Assembly: GCA_030627125.1 (NCBI GenBank)
Contig: DAOUSR010000003.1
Span: forward strand, 1-59,989
Source of the DNA: Thioploca sp.
Lineage (GTDB): Bacteria; Pseudomonadota; Gammaproteobacteria; Beggiatoales; Beggiatoaceae
Length of the DNA stretch: 59,989 bases
Direction: 5' to 3'
The first letter of the stretch is position 1. Every line of letters begins with the position of its first letter. Of the stretch, positions 33,898 to 44,171 are shown one piece after another. Below the pieces are notes generated by a model that saw only the letters and a program-made list of their open reading frames with translations, did not search any database and was not told the DNA's origin. The position numbers and the translations under genes are program-made.

Positions 33898-36800
33898 CTA
33901 AATATCAAATTTGTCCATTAACAGAAATTTTTCTATAGTTTTAGCATCCTTAGGTTTAGAGAAAAAATAACCTTGTACATTATGACAATTAGCAGCTTTT
34001 AACATAGTAATTTGCATTTTATTCTCGGTTCCTTCCGCCACTATCCGTAAATCAAATGACTTACCTAAGGCAATTATAGCACTAACAATTTGAGCAGATT
34101 TAGCAGAAGCATCAATATTTTTAATAAAGCTTTTGTCAATTTTCAAAGCATCTATAGGAAATTTTTGCAAATAACTTAAAGATGAATAACCAGTACCAAA
34201 ATCATCAATATATAATAAAACTCCTAATTTTTTTAAATCATTAAGAGTTTTTAATGCAAGTTGTGGGTTTTGCATCATAGTATTTTCAGTGATCTCAATC
34301 CTACAAGTGTTTGATTTTATGTTGCTTTTACTAATAATGTCTTGAATTTGATAAATAAAATTTGGTTGTTTAAGTTGAATTGGAGAAACATTAATATTCA
34401 TACCCAATTTAGAATGATGAGTAAATTGTTGTTGCCAATTATAAAGTTGTAAGCAAGCTGTTTCAAAAACCCATAATCCTATTTCCTTAATTAAACCGGT
34501 TTCCTCAGCTAGTGGAATAAATGAATTAGGTGATATTAAACCTTGTTGTGGATGTTGCCAGCGTACTAATGCTTCAAAACCTACTAATTTATGAGTTTCT
34601 AAAGAAATTATTGGTTGATAATATACCAGCAATTCATCTCGTTCTAAGGCTTTGCGTAAATCTCCTTCCATTTTAAGCATGTTAACGATTCTAGTTCGCA
34701 TTCCAGGCTGAAAGATTACTGATTTATCTCCACCCTGTTTTTTAGCTTCATACATAGCAGTATCAGCATCACGCAACATTTCATCAGCATTTTTGTATTC
34801 TGAATTACTTAATGCAATTCCAATACTGGCAGTAGTATTAAATGTTTCGTCTTTTAACAAATATGGTTGACTAAGCTTATGTAAAACATTGTTAATATCT
34901 TGCTCTAAAGTTGGCAAATCATAGATGTTTTTAAATATTAGTGCAAACTCATCTCCACCAAATCGGGCTACTATATTATCATCGTTTACTTCTTTACTTA
35001 AACGTTCCGCAATATCAGTTAATAGTTGATCACCAATTAAATGCCCCATACTATCATTGACAATTTTAAACCGATCTAAATCTACAAATAGTACTGCAAA
35101 TCTTGCTTTATCTTTGGCAATAGCGTTAGTTAAACTTGTGGTAAATGAATTTCGATTTAACAAACCGGTCAATTGGTCGTGAGTAGCATCGTAACGCAAT
35201 TGTTCTTCTGCCTGTTTGCGTGCGGTAATATTTTCCACAATACCTTCATAATACTGAATTTCATCAGTATCGTTACGTACTACATGGACGGTTTCTTTAA
35301 CCCAAATTATGCTTCCATCTAAACAACGAGCCTGATATTCAAAATCTTGGACGTTAGAATTGCTTTTTAATAATTCGATAAATTCGAGTCGCCGTTGAGG
35401 ATTAACGTATAATTTCTGACTAATACTAGTATACATTTGTTCCGCAGATTTATAGCCAAACATATTTATACAGGCTGGATTAACACTTAAATATTGACCA
35501 TCAAGAGTACATTGAAAAATTCCTTCTATAGCATTTTCAAAAATATTGCGATACTTTTGTTCTGCTTCTAATCTGGCTTGTTTAAGTTGTGAAATATTAA
35601 TATGGGTTCTAATACGGGCTAATAATTCATCTTTAGAGACTGGTTTGGTTAAATAATCATTAGCTCCGCTTTCTAAACCTACCACTAAATCTGCTACTTG
35701 ATTCTTGGCAGTTAATAAAATTATAGGTAATTCATCAGCTTGCCAATTTTCTCGGATTTTTTTAGTAACTTCGTAACCACTCATATGCGGCATCATTATA
35801 TCTAACAAAATTAGATCTGGTTGTTTTTGATTAAGATATTCTAAAGCCTCAATTCCAGATGCAACTTGATGTAAAAAATAATTTTGTAATGACAGGTAAT
35901 TAATTAAAACTTGTCGATTTACTTGTTCATCATCAACAATTAAAATACTAAATTCTGCCTGTGAATCATTGTTTATTATTTCTATATTATCTGTTAATTG
36001 GTGACTGATAACTGACAATTTGGAATTAATTACTTGCTCTGATATTTTTTCTTCTGAAATAGGTAAACTAAAACTAAATGTTGAACCAACTCCTACTTTG
36101 GATTCAACTGTCATTCGTCCGTCATGTAAATGTAATAACTGTTGAGTTACTGCTAAACCCAATCCAGTGCCACCATAAATACGAGCAGTGGAACCGTCAG
36201 CTTGTTCAAATGCCTCAAAAATTCGTTCTAGTTTTTCTTCTGGAATGCCAATACCAGTATCATAAACGCTAATCATTAATTTATTTTCTTCAACTATTTT
36301 AGCTGAAATTTTTATAATTCCAATATCAGTAAATTTAATAGCATTACCCACAAGATTATATAAAATTTGTTGTAAGCGATTTTCATCAGCATTTATTGGC
36401 GGTAAATTAGCTGGAATATTATTGATAAGTTGTACTTTTTTATTTCCAATAAGAGGTTGACTTAAAGCCAAAATTACTTCAGCAATAGTCCTTATATCAA
36501 CAGCTTTACGTTGTAAATCAAATTCTTGTTTTTTCAATTTAGAAAAATCTAAAATATCATTGACAAGATTGAGTAAACGTAAGCCACTTGAAGCAATCAT
36601 GCTTAAATTAGTGTTAGTTTGTTTACTCAACTGTCCAGTTGCTCCATCAATCAGAGATTCAGCAATACCGATAATACCATTTAAAGGAGTGCGTAATTCA
36701 TGGGAAGTATTGGCCAAAAATTCATCTTTTACTCTATCAGCTTCTTTTAATTGAGCTGCAATTTCTTTTTCCCGTTCGAGTTCTAATTGTTTTTCCCATA

Positions 36801-39237
36801 ATTTACGTTTTTGTGACTTTACATAACTTACAATAATAGTTAAAGTTATTAAAACATATAACAGATAAGCCCACCAAGTTTTCCAAGGTGGTGGTAATAT
36901 TATTATTTTTATAGATTTGCCAATTTCATTCCAAAGTTTATCATTATTACTACCTTTAACCCTAAAAGTATAAATTCCATGCGGTACGTTGGTATAATAT
37001 GCAGATCGTCGGTTATTCACTCGATTCCAATTACTTTCAAATCCTTCTAATTTATAAGCATATTGATTTTTAGTTGGTTGTAAAAAATTTAAAGCGGCAA
37101 ATTGAAAAGAAAAAAAGGATTGGTCATAAGATAAAGTTATTTCTTTAGTAAGATTAATATGTTGTTGTAAAGGTGAGTTAGTTCCTAAATTTACTGACTT
37201 ATTAAAAATTTTAAAATCGGTAATTACAATTGGTGGAATATATAAATTATCTTTAAACTGCTGCGGATAAAAACTATTAAAGCCTTTAATCCCTCCAAAA
37301 AATAATTCACCAGTAATACTTTTATAATTGGCATTATTGAATTCATTACTCTGTAAACCGTCTAACACGTCATAATTTTTGAAGGTTTCAGTAATGGGAT
37401 TAAATTTAGATAAACCTTTATTAGAAGAAATCCATAAATTATTAGCCTCATCTCCTAAAATACCATATACTACATTGTTTGCTAATCCATCTATTTCTTG
37501 ATAGTTCTGGAAATTGTTAGTGGAACGATTAAACTTATTAAACCCATTACCGAGGGTGCCGATCCATAAAGTTTTAGTTTTATCTTCGTAAATAGTAGAA
37601 ATTTCATTATGGCTTAAAGAATTAGAATCTTGGATATCATGTTGATAACGAGTAAATGTGTTTTGTTCACGATTAAATTTATTTAATCCTCCGCCTTGAG
37701 TTCCAACCCATAGTATATTAAAACTATCTTCGTAAATTGTAGATACATAATTACTACTTAGGCTGTTTATAATTTTTGAGTCATGCCGATAATGAATAAA
37801 CTTATTATCACGATCAAATTTGGCTAAACCTTCTTTGGTACCAATCCACAAAGCTTTAGTATGGTCTTCATAAATTGCTGATACCCAATTATCATTTAAA
37901 CTATTTGGATTATCAGCTTGATTTTTGTAAATGGTAAATTGGTTTCGATCAAATTTATTTAAACCACCACGAGAAGTACCAAACCACATAATTCCATCAC
38001 TATCTTCATAAATCGCAGTTACTTCATTATCGCTCAGGCTATTTGGGTCATCTGGATTATATTGGTAATGAGTCACTGTTTTTCGATCGATAGAAAATTT
38101 ATTTAAACCATCTCCAGAAGTTCCAACCCATAATATACCTTGCCTATCTTCGTAAATTGATAACACATGGTTGCTGTTTAAACCCTGTAAGTTACTTGAA
38201 TCATTAAAATAATAGATAAATTCATTTTGATTGTAATTAAATTGACTTATTCCTCCAGTATTAGTACCAACCCACATGGTATCAGCTCGGTCTTGATAAA
38301 TCGAAGTGACTATATCGCTACTTAAACTATTAGGATTTTGGGAATTATGGTTAAAATGCAAAAAATTATCTTGTTTAGGGTCATATAAATTTAATCCACC
38401 ACCATCAGTTGCAATCCATAAATAGCCTTTTTTATCCGTATTAATATCCCATACCGCTCGACTACTCAAGCTATCTGGATTTTTTTGGTCATGAAAATAA
38501 CTGATAAATGTTTCTTGTTGACGATTAAATTTATGCAAACCACCTAAAGTTCCAATCCATAAAATTCCGGTTGGGTCTTCATAAATAGAACTGATATTGT
38601 TGTTTAAACTATATTTTTTGGGTGAATAACATTTAAATTTATTTTGTTCAAACTTATTTAATCCTCCTCCATTAGTTCCGATCCATAATGTTCCTAAGCT
38701 ATCTTCATAAATTGACCACACTGAATTATGACTTAAACTATCTGGATTATTTGGATCATGTAAATAGCGGGTAAACTTATGGCGGTCAAATTTATTTAAT
38801 CCTCCTCCATCAGTACCAATCCATAATATTCCGCTCTTATCTTCATAAATTGACCACACTATATTGTTGCTTAAACTATTTGGATCATTTGGAACATTTA
38901 AATATCGAGTAAATTTATGGCGGTCAAATTTGTTCAGTCCATTGCCAGTACCGATCCACAGTATTTCGTTACTATCTTCATAAATACTAAATATTTCATT
39001 ATGACTTATGGTAGTAGCATCTTTTGGATTATGCCGATAAACAGTAAAATCATAACCATCAAATTTATTTAACCCATCTTGAGTTCCAAACCACATAAAG
39101 CCTTGTTTATCTTGATAAATAGCATTTATTGTACTTTGAGATAAACCTTCATCAAGAGAAAAATTTTGAAATTTAAGTTCTTGAGCTGACAAATTTATAA
39201 TTGCAAAAATAAATATGAGAATAATATATATTTTCAT
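33898..39237 (-). CDS. hybrid propeller histidine kinase with receiver, PAS, GGDEF and EAL domains
   Basis: 1779 residues. Signal peptide (1-19); a dozen or more two-component-propeller repeats (WIGTxGGGLNKFDR type) to about residue 640; Y_Y_Y domain (about 700-765); membrane helix (about 785-805); HisKA with SHELRTPLNG (about 845); HATPase with the GTGLGLAV box; receiver with LILLDIMMP (about 1145); PAS; GGDEF with intact RFGGDEFAL (about 1425); EAL with FEALVRWQH (about 1555). It senses something in the periplasm and can both phosphorelay and make or degrade c-di-GMP. The intact motifs suggest both cyclase and phosphodiesterase could be active. Confidence 0.92.
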   Translation of the reverse strand: MKIYIILIFIFAIINLSAQELKFQNFSLDEGLSQSTINAIYQDKQGFMWFGTQDGLNKFDGYDFTVYRHNPKDATTISHNEIFSIYEDSNEILWIGTGNGLNKFDRHKFTRYLNVPNDPNSLSNNIVWSIYEDKSGILWIGTDGGGLNKFDRHKFTRYLHDPNNPDSLSHNSVWSIYEDSLGTLWIGTNGGGLNKFEQNKFKCYSPKKYSLNNNISSIYEDPTGILWIGTLGGLHKFNRQQETFISYFHDQKNPDSLSSRAVWDINTDKKGYLWIATDGGGLNLYDPKQDNFLHFNHNSQNPNSLSSDIVTSIYQDRADTMWVGTNTGGISQFNYNQNEFIYYFNDSSNLQGLNSNHVLSIYEDRQGILWVGTSGDGLNKFSIDRKTVTHYQYNPDDPNSLSDNEVTAIYEDSDGIMWFGTSRGGLNKFDRNQFTIYKNQADNPNSLNDNWVSAIYEDHTKALWIGTKEGLAKFDRDNKFIHYRHDSKIINSLSSNYVSTIYEDSFNILWVGTQGGGLNKFNREQNTFTRYQHDIQDSNSLSHNEISTIYEDKTKTLWIGTLGNGFNKFNRSTNNFQNYQEIDGLANNVVYGILGDEANNLWISSNKGLSKFNPITETFKNYDVLDGLQSNEFNNANYKSITGELFFGGIKGFNSFYPQQFKDNLYIPPIVITDFKIFNKSVNLGTNSPLQQHINLTKEITLSYDQSFFSFQFAALNFLQPTKNQYAYKLEGFESNWNRVNNRRSAYYTNVPHGIYTFRVKGSNNDKLWNEIGKSIKIIILPPPWKTWWAYLLYVLITLTIIVSYVKSQKRKLWEKQLELEREKEIAAQLKEADRVKDEFLANTSHELRTPLNGIIGIAESLIDGATGQLSKQTNTNLSMIASSGLRLLNLVNDILDFSKLKKQEFDLQRKAVDIRTIAEVILALSQPLIGNKKVQLINNIPANLPPINADENRLQQILYNLVGNAIKFTDIGIIKISAKIVEENKLMISVYDTGIGIPEEKLERIFEAFEQADGSTARIYGGTGLGLAVTQQLLHLHDGRMTVESKVGVGSTFSFSLPISEEKISEQVINSKLSVISHQLTDNIEIINNDSQAEFSILIVDDEQVNRQVLINYLSLQNYFLHQVASGIEALEYLNQKQPDLILLDIMMPHMSGYEVTKKIRENWQADELPIILLTAKNQVADLVVGLESGANDYLTKPVSKDELLARIRTHINISQLKQARLEAEQKYRNIFENAIEGIFQCTLDGQYLSVNPACINMFGYKSAEQMYTSISQKLYVNPQRRLEFIELLKSNSNVQDFEYQARCLDGSIIWVKETVHVVRNDTDEIQYYEGIVENITARKQAEEQLRYDATHDQLTGLLNRNSFTTSLTNAIAKDKARFAVLFVDLDRFKIVNDSMGHLIGDQLLTDIAERLSKEVNDDNIVARFGGDEFALIFKNIYDLPTLEQDINNVLHKLSQPYLLKDETFNTTASIGIALSNSEYKNADEMLRDADTAMYEAKKQGGDKSVIFQPGMRTRIVNMLKMEGDLRKALERDELLVYYQPIISLETHKLVGFEALVRWQHPQQGLISPNSFIPLAEETGLIKEIGLWVFETACLQLYNWQQQFTHHSKLGMNINVSPIQLKQPNFIYQIQDIISKSNIKSNTCRIEITENTMMQNPQLALKTLNDLKKLGVLLYIDDFGTGYSSLSYLQKFPIDALKIDKSFIKNIDASAKSAQIVSAIIALGKSFDLRIVAEGTENKMQITMLKAANCHNVQGYFFSKPKDAKTIEKFLLMDKFDI

Positions 39238-39463
39238 TGTTTTTTATGTAGGTATTATGCTAAATTATTATATTAAGTTGTCATAGCATTGAGCGATTTT
39301 TTAAAGATATATAGATTGCAACTTAACCAAATTGCCTATATATAAATTTGATAAAGAAGGTTTTATGTTGTAAGATGGCATACTATTATTGAATCTATAA
39401 ATTAGTAGAGATATTAAATTTATAGATGTGTGAAATGGTAGGAATAATATAGGAGATTTTTCC

Positions 39464-39682
39464 ATGTTATCATCACGCATTTGTATTTTTTTATTGATAA
39501 TTAGCTTTAGTTCTGTCATTGCAGATGATATTACTAAAAATACTACATTTGGTTATCAAACACTCGCAGCAAAAAGTGATTCTCGTCGTCGAAATACTCC
39601 CCAAAGAAAAGGGGATGCTAATGCAGAAGGTGACAAAAAAAGAAAGGAAAAAGAGGATAAAAAAAACCGAGAATCTGTTTGA
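39464..39682 (+). CDS. small secreted basic protein with LAxKxDSRRR motif
   Basis: 72 residues with ATAGGAG ahead of the ATG. A clear signal peptide (ICIFLLIISFSSVIAD) is followed by LAAKSDSRRRNTPQRKG and a highly charged Lys/Glu tail. It has no known domain. A similar LAEKIDTRRRGLRG occurs in the convergent gene at 39805, so the two may be related. Confidence 0.6.
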   Translation: MLSSRICIFLLIISFSSVIADDITKNTTFGYQTLAAKSDSRRRNTPQRKGDANAEGDKKRKEKEDKKNRESV

Positions 39683-39804
39683 TTGTTTAAAGATATTAAG
39701 GAAGAATTTTAATATTATAGTATTATTACCAATAAATGCTACTAAAATTTTAATTCTCCCTTTATCCAAAGTTTTTTAGTGCCTTAAAAATCTCATTATA
39801 ATCT

Positions 39805-40338
39805 TTAAACATCTTGTTCATCAAGAATAATTTCTGTCTGTTGAGTGCAGCCTTTTTCTTTCATCCATTCTAACCTCTTAGTTAATTCTAATAGTTCGGT
39901 TGGTATCATATTTAAAATTACTGAAAAACTCTTGGAACCATTGCGATTACTAAGCCTGATTATATATTTAGTTTCAGTGGTAATTGGTACTTCTTCTATA
40001 GGCCAAGGTATTGTTATGTCTGAAACCTGCCATCTTTTGGTAATTTCCTGTTGAGTCTCAAGATTTTTTATCGTTACAAAATTTGCACCTTCAGTGCGTT
40101 TAACCAGAGGTAGCCACAAACTAACCTCATTAGGATCTGCATAGCAAAAAAAGTCTGTTTCACACATGCTTATTGCCCAAACATCAGGCGGATTACCACA
40201 ACCGCTCCCCCTCAGACCTCGGCGGCGAGTATCAATTTTTTCAGCTAATTGAATTGGTTCCTGAGCAGAAAACCCCTGAGTAAATTCAGGCGAAGTTACA
40301 TTATTAAAACTAAATAACAAAACTAATATAAATGACAT
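39805..40338 (-). CDS. secreted hypothetical protein with LAxKxDTRRR motif
   Basis: 177 residues, started at 40338 after TAGGAAAT. An N-terminal hydrophobic signal is followed by LAEKIDTRRRGLRGSGCGNP, a short Cys-rich part (CGNPP, CETDFFC) and a beta-rich domain (VSDITIPWPIEEVPITTETKYIIRL). It resembles DUF928-type secreted proteins only loosely. It is convergent with the small basic gene at 39464. Confidence 0.6.
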   Translation of the reverse strand: MSFILVLLFSFNNVTSPEFTQGFSAQEPIQLAEKIDTRRRGLRGSGCGNPPDVWAISMCETDFFCYADPNEVSLWLPLVKRTEGANFVTIKNLETQQEITKRWQVSDITIPWPIEEVPITTETKYIIRLSNRNGSKSFSVILNMIPTELLELTKRLEWMKEKGCTQQTEIILDEQDV

Positions 40339-40680
40339 AATAAGATATTTCCTATGGGTTGTCTTAATCTTTATTTATACTTTAAAAAAACATGAATATA
40401 TTTTTATGTTTCTGAATACTAAATAATGAAATTAAAATATAGTAGTTTTTCATGCTAACTATAGCTAAACTACAATATTACCATAATATTACTACTGGAG
40501 CGAATTTTTAATTTAGTTTTACCAAACAGTTTGAGCATGTATAACTTGAATATCAAATAGTACTTCTGGTATTATTTTACATTGGTAGGAGCGAGATGTC
40601 GATATATAATACCTTATTGCGGCGATAAATGGCAGTTTATTTGCTTAATTTTAACACTCCATTTATTAAATACTTGTATT
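40339..40680. other. 342-base AT-rich gap before a membrane protein gene
   Basis: Mostly non-coding. A good ribosome binding site (TAGGAG at 40586-40591) precedes an ATG at 40596 whose frame stops after ten codons (MSIYNTLLRR). This ATG is out of frame with the next gene, so it may be a leader peptide, or the start of a frameshifted gene. Confidence 0.4.
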
Positions 40681-41733
40681 ATGACCATGTATTCAAGAAA
40701 ATTAAAACTGCGATACTTGCATAAAACCACAAGCAAATCACATGCGATAAAAATTTATGATCCAATAGTAAAACGTGATGTAATTACAAAGCTTGGGCGT
40801 ATTAGTTTGTTTTCAATAGTTATTTTAATAACACTATTTGCTTTTAATTGGTATTATGTTGATACTGGTCAATTATTAGATATGGTTATTATACACAAAT
40901 TTGAAGACAAATCATTATTTCATTCCAAGGAAAAACATTTGATAAATAAAGATTTTTTGGTTGAAAACCCAGAGTTTACTAACTTGGATAATTTTCATCG
41001 AGTAAGATTTGTTTCTATACCAGATGATACTTCTTTGGAAGATTATGATAAAAATTATAGATTTAAAATAAACCAATTTTTAATAGAAGAAAATTCTGTA
41101 CAGCAAGTTAGAAAAAAATCTTTTGCTCAAGTTAAAAATTCATTAAGTAAAGTATGGCATCAAAAATTACCAGAACCTAAGCTAATTACAGAATTTATAC
41201 AAACTTCATCGAAAATTACAGTTCCAAATTTTCTGCAATGTAAAAAACATTTTAATGCGAATCGTTTAACAACTGGTAAGCAAGGTAATGCTCTTGATTG
41301 TTATCGGAAGATATTGCTTGCTGACCCAACTAATGCTTTGGCAAAAAAAGGCTTAGTTAAAATTGAACAACGTTATCAGCAATGGGCAAAAGCAGCTATT
41401 ACTAAAGGTAGCTTTAAGAAAGCCCATGGTTATCTTAAACGTTTGCAAAAAGTTAACCAGAAATCACCAGCATTACCTAGGTTACGTCGTTTACTTATAA
41501 GTTCTAAAAAATTAAGTTCTAAAAAATTAAGTTCTAAAAAATCTAAACCAGTAAATAAAACTACTCAACATAAATTACAACCTCCTAAGAAGAAAGTTGT
41601 AAAACAATCGCCGCATACTATCAAGAAAACACCAAATTTACAACAATGTAATGATATATTTTCTCAAGAATCGTTGGGTATTAGAACTTTAACTAGTAAA
41701 CAAAAACAATTTAAACAACAACGTTGTAAATAA
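40681..41733 (+). CDS. single-pass membrane protein with TPR-like periplasmic part
   Basis: About 350 residues from the ATG at 40681. The frame is open from 40582 and the true start is uncertain, since neither ATG has a clear ribosome binding site. One membrane segment (LFSIVILITLFAFNWYYV) lies near residue 40. The middle contains LDCYRKILLADPTNALAKKGL and a partner helix pair, a TPR-like pattern, with a basic tail containing three SSKKL units. Function unknown. Repeat units in the tail are 15 bases long. Confidence 0.6.
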   Translation: MTMYSRKLKLRYLHKTTSKSHAIKIYDPIVKRDVITKLGRISLFSIVILITLFAFNWYYVDTGQLLDMVIIHKFEDKSLFHSKEKHLINKDFLVENPEFTNLDNFHRVRFVSIPDDTSLEDYDKNYRFKINQFLIEENSVQQVRKKSFAQVKNSLSKVWHQKLPEPKLITEFIQTSSKITVPNFLQCKKHFNANRLTTGKQGNALDCYRKILLADPTNALAKKGLVKIEQRYQQWAKAAITKGSFKKAHGYLKRLQKVNQKSPALPRLRRLLISSKKLSSKKLSSKKSKPVNKTTQHKLQPPKKKVVKQSPHTIKKTPNLQQCNDIFSQESLGIRTLTSKQKQFKQQRCK

Positions 41734-41755
41734 TATTAACTGATGTTACGCTAAT

Positions 41756-41790
41756 TCTGTAGGGGTAATCCTTGTGGTTACCCTAATCCT
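41756..41790. repeat. short palindrome, AGGGGTAATCC family
   Basis: GTAGGGGTAATCC and GGTTACCCTAA pair around TTGT. Two more copies lie inside the nested element at 1540-1611. It sits after a gene end and may work as a terminator. Confidence 0.55.
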
Positions 41791-41863
41791 TTTAAGCAAT
41801 TACTATAATTAGACTCGCAACACCTAATTTGATTATTTAAAAAACGATAGATAATTAATTTTA

Positions 41864-43054
41864 ATGACATATAATTTAAAAATGTTTAAATTCAGACTAA
41901 CCATTTTCCTATTAGCAATTTTTATCCTTTTTTCATGTTCATCTATTCCAACCAAAGAATCTCCTTACTTAGAATTTGATATTGGAATTCGTCAGCTTAC
42001 TAATAGTTTAATGGCTGATATACAAAAGTTTAAGCTATTTAAAGATACCAGTACCATTGTGTTAAATCCATTTTTAGATATTAATAATGGTCAAATTATA
42101 CAAGCTAGTTTGGATATTGAAAAATTAATAATTGCCGAAACCCAAGAAAATTTTAAACATATCAATATATTCCGAATTAATCCAAAAAAATTAACTAATG
42201 CCAAATATATTCTTAATGGTATTATCGAATATGAGGCCGATAAATCTAACCAGAAAAAGTATTATAAAATTTCTGCATCTATTGTTGATTTAGTAACCCA
42301 TTCTATAGTAACTAACCATACAGCATACATACAAAGTTCTGGCTTGAATTATCAACCAACTCCTAGTTACCAAGATAACCCTATGTATTTTAAAGGTAAA
42401 CCATTACAGGATATTATCTTAGATGTAAAAAGACCGGTTGGTAGTAAAGTAGGTACAAATTACCATGATTTTGTGGTAATTAAAGCTTTACTAATTAATG
42501 CTCAAACCACTTATGATAATGGCGATTATAAACAAGCATATAATTTATTTAAAAAGATTTTAAAAAAACCAGGTGGTAAAATTATAGAAACTTATGGTGG
42601 TTTATATGCAGTTGCTTTTAAATTAGGCCGTTTAAAAACAGCCGAAGCTAATTTTAGTAAAATGGTTAATATTGGTATGCAACAAGGTAATTTACCAGTT
42701 AAATTTTTATTTGAAACTGATTTAACTAATTTCTTAAATATCCCTGAGTTAAAACAACAATACAATATTTGGTTGCGGCAAATTAGTAAATACTTGCAAA
42801 CTAATTCTGACAAATGTATACATATTATTGGTCATACCAGTATTTCTGGTTCTTACAAATATAATAAAACATTATCTAAATCTCGTGCCAATAATATTCA
42901 GCAAAGAATGAGTAAAACATTTAATGGGATCATACAACGTTCTAAAACTATAGGTAAAGGTTCGGATGAAGTGGTTGTAGGGACTAGACCTGATAGCAAC
43001 GAAAATGCCATTGATCGTCGAGTTGAATTTAAAATAGTTGATTGTTGGATGTAA
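41864..43054 (+). CDS. OmpA-like lipoprotein with FlgO-like and TPR regions
   Basis: 396 residues. A lipobox (FILFSCSS, Cys about residue 25) marks an outer-membrane lipoprotein. Residues about 40-170 resemble FlgO/LPP20-like folds (STIVLNPFLDINNGQI, ILNGIIEYEAD). A TPR-like pair spans about 205-275, then an OmpA peptidoglycan-binding region with IIGHTSISGSYKYNKTLSKSRA and DRRVEFKI at the end. It probably tethers the envelope or a surface complex. An alternative start ATG lies at 41882. Confidence 0.75.
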   Translation: MTYNLKMFKFRLTIFLLAIFILFSCSSIPTKESPYLEFDIGIRQLTNSLMADIQKFKLFKDTSTIVLNPFLDINNGQIIQASLDIEKLIIAETQENFKHINIFRINPKKLTNAKYILNGIIEYEADKSNQKKYYKISASIVDLVTHSIVTNHTAYIQSSGLNYQPTPSYQDNPMYFKGKPLQDIILDVKRPVGSKVGTNYHDFVVIKALLINAQTTYDNGDYKQAYNLFKKILKKPGGKIIETYGGLYAVAFKLGRLKTAEANFSKMVNIGMQQGNLPVKFLFETDLTNFLNIPELKQQYNIWLRQISKYLQTNSDKCIHIIGHTSISGSYKYNKTLSKSRANNIQQRMSKTFNGIIQRSKTIGKGSDEVVVGTRPDSNENAIDRRVEFKIVDCWM

Positions 43055-43063
43055 AGAACCAAG

Positions 43064-43171
43064 TTATAGCAATTCTTAATTATGAATGCTTAATTCTTAA
43101 TGAACTTCAATATAAATATCAAGTTTATAATTTGTATTGTTCTAATTTATCCAATTGGGAAATGCTATATT
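43064..43171. repeat. short inverted-repeat element, TTATAGCA family, copy 4
   Basis: TTATAGCAATTCTTAAT at the left and GGAAATGCTATATTA at the right. The interior ATAAATATCAAGTTTATAA matches copy 3 (19037-19128). Confidence 0.7.
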
Positions 43172-43188
43172 AAGGCAAAATATAAGAT

Positions 43189-44079
43189 ATGACAAACCAC
43201 TTTCAATTTCTACCTAATTCTTCTGTTGATGAGGCCGACATATTGATATTACCAGTTCCTTGGGAACAAACGGTATGTTATAAATCAGGCACTGCTTCAG
43301 CCCCTACAGCAATTCTAAAAGCAACTGAACAACTTGAATATTATGAAGAGGATAGCGCTTGGTCTCCCATGAAATATATGCAAATTTGTGTGCTGGATGC
43401 TATTTCTCCACATAAAGATGAGGCACAATTTCATACCATTTTAGCAAATACTACTAGTAAATTACCGACCGATAACTTGTTAATTGCTCTTGGAGGTGAA
43501 CATTCTATAACTCCTGCTTTAATTCAAGGGCGGATGCCTAAAACTGGTTCAGTAATTTTTTTAGATGCTCATGCTGATTTAAGGAAGAGCTATCAAGGTT
43601 CTGAATATAGTCATGCTTGTGCAGCATATCGAATATTAACTCAGGGATATTCATTAATAATGGTTGGCATTCGTTCCATATTTGAAGCAGAGGTAGAATA
43701 TCTAGCCAGTGCAACAACTTTTATGGATAGAAACCTCAATATGGAACAAGTTATCAAATGTATCAATGAATTAACTGGCCCAGTATGGTTGACAATTGAT
43801 ATGGATGTATTTAATCCTGCATTAGTTCCCGGAGTTGGAACTCCACAACCCGGTGGAATTAATTGGTATCAATGTGTCGACATTTTAGAAGCTGTGTTTT
43901 TTAATAAAAATGTGGAAATATATGGGATGGATATTGTGGAATTAATACCAGAACCCTCTCATGTTTCGGAAATTACTGCTGCTAAAATTATGCAAAAAGC
44001 TATTTCTTTTTGGGGTAAAGCCCAAGGTTTTGATCGCAAAATTCAAAATGGTGCATTAAAATTGCTAAATCCTCAATAA
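43189..44079 (+). CDS. speB: ureohydrolase (agmatinase family)
   Basis: 296 residues. All metal-site motifs of the arginase/agmatinase family are present: GGEHS, DAHADLR, and WLTIDMDVFNP near the C-terminus. It lies in the agmatinase branch by length and the SHACAAYR loop. The likely reaction is agmatine to putrescine and urea; formimidoglutamase or another amidine substrate cannot be excluded. No polyamine genes are adjacent. It follows a repeat element. Confidence 0.85.
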   Translation: MTNHFQFLPNSSVDEADILILPVPWEQTVCYKSGTASAPTAILKATEQLEYYEEDSAWSPMKYMQICVLDAISPHKDEAQFHTILANTTSKLPTDNLLIALGGEHSITPALIQGRMPKTGSVIFLDAHADLRKSYQGSEYSHACAAYRILTQGYSLIMVGIRSIFEAEVEYLASATTFMDRNLNMEQVIKCINELTGPVWLTIDMDVFNPALVPGVGTPQPGGINWYQCVDILEAVFFNKNVEIYGMDIVELIPEPSHVSEITAAKIMQKAISFWGKAQGFDRKIQNGALKLLNPQ

Positions 44080-44171
44080 AAAAATAGGATAGTTCTGTAT
44101 ATTTTAATGAGTAATTACAAAAAGATGTAACCTTAAACGGATAAGATAAAAAATTATTTGAACTTATACCT

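Noticed and set aside
33898-39237. Splitting the giant sensor into two genes
   Set aside because: One continuous frame with ordered domains and no internal start site or stop.
41500-41545. SSKKL triplet in the membrane protein as a functional repeat domain
   Set aside because: Only three 15-base units in a basic tail; simple slippage is enough.
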